Positions 61,601 through 64,000 of a DNA stretch of 64,000 nt are shown piece after piece. Below the pieces are notes generated by a model, which searched no databases, was not told the DNA's origin, and saw only the letters and a list, made by a program, of their open reading frames with translations. The DNA comes from JAQUSX01 sp035446985 (GTDB lineage: Bacteria > Bacillota > Clostridia > Christensenellales > CAG-314), in the NCBI GenBank assembly GCA_035446985.1, contig DAOTGG010000003.1, positions 6,467-70,466 on the forward strand. The letters run 5' to 3'. How positions within the stretch are numbered: the stretch's first letter is position 1; each line of letters starts with the position of its first letter. A program made the translations under genes and the position numbers.

Positions 61601-62065
61601 CCGATACCTCGCACGATAGTAAATACCACCGTCGAAATCGACCTGGACGCTTACGCGGACGACAGTTATATTGCCGACAGCGAATCACGAATGGTGTTCT
61701 ACCAAAAGATGGCAAACGTTTCTTCGATAAAAGAAAAGAACGATTTGCTGACGGAACTAACGGAAATTTATGGAAAACCGCCGAAAGAAGTCGTGAACCT
61801 GCTTACGATAGTTACTATAAAACTGCTAGCGTTTAAGGCGGGAATTAACGAACTTAGCCTAAGAAAAGGCACCGCAAGGTTAAATTTTGAGACAAAAGAC
61901 GCATTAATGCGCGAAGTTGTCTTTGACGCTATATCAAAAAGGGGCGATGACTGCGTTTTGGACAACAAAACTGCGGCTTTGACGATTAAATGCGGCGACA
62001 TAACCGATGAAAAATGCACGGCGTATTTAGAAGAATTTTTGACGGAAATAGCTCTGGCTCAATAA
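58673..62065 (+). CDS. mfd: transcription-repair coupling factor
   Basis: A 1130-residue DNA translocase that removes stalled RNA polymerase and recruits UvrA. In order: UvrB-homology module (about 1-330), RNA-polymerase-interaction domain with VVEYRDGDRLYVPVEASN, helicase domain with Walker A LVGDVGFGKTEVAL and LILDEEQRFGVEHKEKL, motif VI region LYQLRGRVGRSDRQAYAYL, the TRG motif region and the D7 domain. Motif GDVGFGKT has F where most have Y. It starts at the likely pth end. A typical neighbour pair, mfd then a SurA/PrsA-type gene, is seen here. Confidence 0.95.
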   Translation: MLSDYYRLTEYEAYKKLLDPRGKKYTAAFGVLSAEKIYLASCADNFVLFVTNDYVFAQSVTRQLNETVGGFVYLPYFDDVLLFKRGINNAVMRSRNIALSEILRGAKGAVVCADSLTQLYPDKNEFEKSIFELTTNKDFPFDTLATKLSEIGYVRCDSVSVAGEFALRGDILDIFLPQYANPVRVSFFGDTVESVKFFGADLAGKEAVESVAVIPLYLGSDIDALAKAEKSAAKQKLDSNGRARINTILAESEKSGWLAPFKKQSQLFEFLPSDTVIIWDEPKLIESKLNRIYADHSARFPRLMAAGEVLPEHFTELIDYAEVFDGYKEYKQISLQQIPVVTSIFQPEEIVKFNSTPLFAYRYDIERLALDIRTWLKNGYDIAIFGGAEETSQRIQEHLHFYGTSIAIGSAENCSPEQGVIIPLEFERGFVSHTNKLAVIGTKDLVHKAAQTKIAKTKQQVFLTPSAGEYVVHEQHGIGMCLGIQNITGGWGTKDFIVVEYRDGDRLYVPVEASNLLSRFAGSDSSPRLSKIGGAEFERVKAKVKAGIKEMSVDLLKLYAERENKRGFTYKIDGYLCNEFDSSFDFTETPDQLKSIAEIDSDLTKDKIMDRLLVGDVGFGKTEVALRTAFKVIANGYQAALMAPTTILAQQHYETAKERMKSFDIRVECLNRFRTAAEQKEIMRRLTLGEVDFIVGTHRLLSKDVKFNKLGVLILDEEQRFGVEHKEKLKELKTNIDVLTLSATPIPRTLHMALTGMRDISTISTPPKARLPIETFVVEESDEMIRDIIIREISRGGQIFLVYNRVETIERYASKIRNLVPEADVIVAHGQMDSVLLEKSVYDFSKGKHNVLICTTIIENGIDIPNANTLIIYDADYLGLSQLYQLRGRVGRSDRQAYAYLIYKENKIVTETAYKRLTSIMENSELGSGFKIAMADLEIRGAGNVLGREQHGHMQKVGYDMYVKLLSEAVAELKNEPIPRTIVNTTVEIDLDAYADDSYIADSESRMVFYQKMANVSSIKEKNDLLTELTEIYGKPPKEVVNLLTIVTIKLLAFKAGINELSLRKGTARLNFETKDALMREVVFDAISKRGDDCVLDNKTAALTIKCGDITDEKCTAYLEEFLTEIALAQ

Positions 62066-62091
62066 AAAAACAAAATTTCTCGTATAAAGCA

Positions 62092-62120
62092 TTGCAAATG
62101 CGGTGAAATTTTAGTATAAT
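62092..62120 (+). promoter_or_regulatory. promoter of the PrsA/SurA-like gene
   Basis: TTGCAA and TATAAT are 17 bases apart. The predicted start near 62127 leaves an 88-base leader. Confidence 0.65.
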
Positions 62121-62127
62121 AGCCATT

Positions 62128-62155
62128 AGCGGTCAAGCGTTAAACAGTGACCGCT
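62128..62155 (+). promoter_or_regulatory. hairpin at the 5' end of the PrsA/SurA-like message
   Basis: AGCGGTCA and TGACCGCT form a perfect eight-pair stem with a 12-base loop starting about one base after the predicted start of transcription. The T-run that follows is weak (TTTTAT, 6 bases on), so it is more likely a 5' stabilising stem than a terminator. Confidence 0.4.
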
Positions 62156-62214
62156 TAGACTTTTATAAATAATAATCGGCGGAAGCGCCGTTTTACAAAA
62201 ACAGGAGAACAACA

Positions 62215-63960
62215 ATGTCAAGGACAAAAAGATTTATCGCAATGATTTTGGTTGTCGTAATCTGTCTTACGACTTTTGCGGGCTGCAAATTGTTTACGCA
62301 AAACACAGCGGAAACCCGCGCGCAAGTAGTAGCGACAGTCAATGGCGACGAAATTACTCTCGGCGAATATTACGACACTTTTAACGCTTATTATTATCAA
62401 TATTATTATTATATTTACTACGGTTATTACGATTATAATGATATCGCGCAGATGGCTTATACTTCATTAATAAACAGCCGTATCATGCTTTCATATTACA
62501 AAGACTTGGCGAAAAGCGAAGGATTGATATACGAGCACGATTATCATAATTACAAAAATGCGAAGTATTTGACGGCTGACGATATGCTTTATATATTTAA
62601 AAGCATCAAAAAAGCTATATTTGAAAGCTATGATTCAGCGTTGGAAGACGCTCTCAAAGCCGACGGATATACTGTGGCTACAGCTACCGATACAACTGCC
62701 ACAAATAGAGTTGCGCCCGAATACAAAATAATCACTTCTATTTTGGAAGCAAAAACGCAAGTCACGGACGTACAAGATATTGAAAGCTATCTGTTAAAGA
62801 CTGCAGGCGGATTAGATCCCGCTTATTTAACTAACGCTGACGGATACGTTTTCTCGGCTGATTCCGCTATTTTGCAACAAAAAGTAGCCGACTTAAACGC
62901 GCGTATAACCCTTGCCGAAGGTCAAACCGCTTTGACGGCGGAACAATATATTCAATATCAGAAAAAAGCAGTCGCTTCCACAAAAGAAACAATATTCAGC
63001 GAATACGGTCTTTCTATGGACGAATACGTTGATTATGAAATAGAAGCGTATATTTACAGCCGTTTAATAAGCACAGTTTCCGCTAAAATATTCAAAATTT
63101 ACGCGGAGTCTGATATGACTCAGTTATTGGCAAATTTGCAGGCTTATTACAATGCGAATAAAGCTGCGACAGAAGAAAGCTATATTTTGAATCCCACCTC
63201 TTATGAAACGTTTATCGAAGGTCTTAGCGACACATCGTTTATCTATTCTATTCCCGGTGGATACGCAGGCAAATATATATTCGTCAAAAACTGCCTTGTT
63301 CCTTTCAGCGAAGACCAAATTGCTTATCTAAAAGAAAAAGCGACTGAACTAGGCGAGACAACACAAGCGTATTTGGATTTCAGAGAAGAATATGCGGCTC
63401 AAATAGTTTTGGAAAACTATCTGTCAGGCGAAAGCACACAAAACGCGTTTTATTATGACGCTGTTGACGGAAAACTGAAAGTAACAGAAGGTTCCGTACT
63501 TGACACGGCTTTAGCTAATATCAACCAAGCAAGCGATTTTGAAAATCTTATGTATAAATACAATTCCGACACGGCTCAGTTTGACGCGGATTATGACTAC
63601 GTTGTTCGCATCAACGCTCCCGCAAGCTACACGGCAAAATGGGTTTCGGAATTTGTAACAGGCGCGCAGCAAGCTTACAATAAGGGAATCGGCAGCACAA
63701 GCCTTGCGGTAAGCGCGTACGGCGTGCACATCATCTATTATACTCAACCTGTTGAAGTGCAAACTTTGAACTTTACACAAAGCAATATTTACGACACCAG
63801 CACGAAAGAATACGCATTCTTTTCCGCTTATTACGATAAAGTCATAAACGGCTACGTTACCGACAAAATTTCAACGATTAAAGACAACGCAAAAATCACA
63901 ACGACAAAAGCCCTTACAGACTTTTTGGAAAGTAACGGATGGGAAATCGTAATCGACTAA
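62215..63960 (+). CDS. PrsA/SurA-like peptidyl-prolyl isomerase lipoprotein
   Basis: A 581-residue exported lipoprotein: MSRTKRF, a hydrophobic core and TFAGC with Cys24. After this comes VVATVNGDEITLGEYYDTF, the usual SurA_N start, in which a very tyrosine-rich stretch follows (residues 52-74). The C-terminal SYTAKWVSEFVTGAQQ and LAVSAYGVHIIYYTQPVEV resemble the end of a parvulin domain (usual YGYHIIK), but the conserved parvulin centre is weak, so catalytic activity is uncertain. Such proteins help fold exported proteins at the membrane surface. AGGAG lies 8 bases before the ATG. Confidence 0.82.
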   Translation: MSRTKRFIAMILVVVICLTTFAGCKLFTQNTAETRAQVVATVNGDEITLGEYYDTFNAYYYQYYYYIYYGYYDYNDIAQMAYTSLINSRIMLSYYKDLAKSEGLIYEHDYHNYKNAKYLTADDMLYIFKSIKKAIFESYDSALEDALKADGYTVATATDTTATNRVAPEYKIITSILEAKTQVTDVQDIESYLLKTAGGLDPAYLTNADGYVFSADSAILQQKVADLNARITLAEGQTALTAEQYIQYQKKAVASTKETIFSEYGLSMDEYVDYEIEAYIYSRLISTVSAKIFKIYAESDMTQLLANLQAYYNANKAATEESYILNPTSYETFIEGLSDTSFIYSIPGGYAGKYIFVKNCLVPFSEDQIAYLKEKATELGETTQAYLDFREEYAAQIVLENYLSGESTQNAFYYDAVDGKLKVTEGSVLDTALANINQASDFENLMYKYNSDTAQFDADYDYVVRINAPASYTAKWVSEFVTGAQQAYNKGIGSTSLAVSAYGVHIIYYTQPVEVQTLNFTQSNIYDTSTKEYAFFSAYYDKVINGYVTDKISTIKDNAKITTTKALTDFLESNGWEIVID

Positions 63961-63969
63961 ATTAAAAAC

Positions 63970-63998
63970 AAGCCGCTTAAAAACTAAGCGGCTTTTTG
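63970..63998 (+). terminator. terminator of the PrsA/SurA-like gene
   Basis: AAGCCGCTTA and TAAGCGGCTT form a ten-pair stem with a five-base loop, followed by T at the window end. Confidence 0.85.
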
Positions 63999-64000
63999 TT

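Noticed and set aside
1..64000. CRISPR arrays, tRNA or rRNA genes, insertion sequences, prophage
   Set aside because: None seen by reading both strands; no regularly spaced repeats, no CCA-ended cloverleaf and no transposase or integrase motifs.

Overview
The window looks like a chromosome segment of an uncultured, anaerobic, amino-acid-fermenting Firmicute (Clostridia-like). The reasons are A/T-rich intergenic DNA, strong AGGAGG-type ribosome sites, sigma-A promoters with 17-base spacers, many intrinsic terminators, a complete lysine-fermentation gene set, a 2-oxoacid:ferredoxin oxidoreductase, a biotin-dependent sodium-pump decarboxylase and a Clostridia-type single-chain PurL. Two runs of exactly 100 N (49904-50003 and 58544-58643) mark scaffold joins, so this is a draft or metagenome assembly, and one gene is cut at each join. 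I saw no tRNA, rRNA, CRISPR array, phage or insertion sequence.

Layout. 1-1804: tail of an unknown gene, then a PII-like regulator paired with a CPA2-type cation/proton antiporter. 1805-14276: purine operon purE-C-F-M-N-O-H'-D-L plus folD behind a leader with an attenuator-like hairpin; the last two steps use a PurO-type IMP cyclohydrolase and a stand-alone AICAR formyltransferase instead of bifunctional PurH. 14300-19506: typA (minus) divergent from zur, then znuA-znuC-znuB with a palindrome at the promoter. 19600-21400: a class-I-amidotransferase-like hydrolase and plsY. 21595-30403 (minus): lysine fermentation, kamB-kamC, then a promoter plus lysine riboswitch (L box) and terminator, then kal-kce-kdd-kamA-kamD-kamE. 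30463-37478: flippase-like protein, rmlA-D-B-C, a family 2 glycosyltransferase and a convergent glycolipid-type glycosyltransferase. 37533-42641 (minus): a four-subunit proline dehydrogenase-like flavoenzyme and P5C dehydrogenase. 42703-44914: a DUF885-type lipoprotein peptidase and a 32-residue membrane peptide gene with its own promoter and terminator. 44994-49903: branched-chain aminotransferase, four-subunit 2-oxoacid:ferredoxin oxidoreductase, CoA-transferase. 50004-53815: YdeI-like fragment, TetR regulator, FAH-family enzyme, cardiolipin synthase. 54065-58161: sodium-pump decarboxylase (four subunits) and biotin ligase. 58270-64000: pth (interrupted), mfd, PrsA/SurA-like lipoprotein.

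How it fits together. Lysine, proline and branched-chain amino acids would be oxidised or rearranged to acyl-CoA, reduced ferredoxin and NADH. The CoA-transferase exchanges acyl groups for acids. The decarboxylase turns decarboxylation energy into a sodium gradient, and the antiporter at the left end could work on the same gradient. The clearest regulatory find is the L box with its own consensus promoter and terminator in front of lysine degradation genes, leaving the kamB-kamC reactivase genes outside its control. Other points are candidate leaderless transcripts for zur and pth, an intrinsic-terminator-like hairpin at the 5' end of the typA message, the purine leader of unrecognised class, and the orphan small membrane peptide gene. 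I did not find a clearly new multi-gene system.
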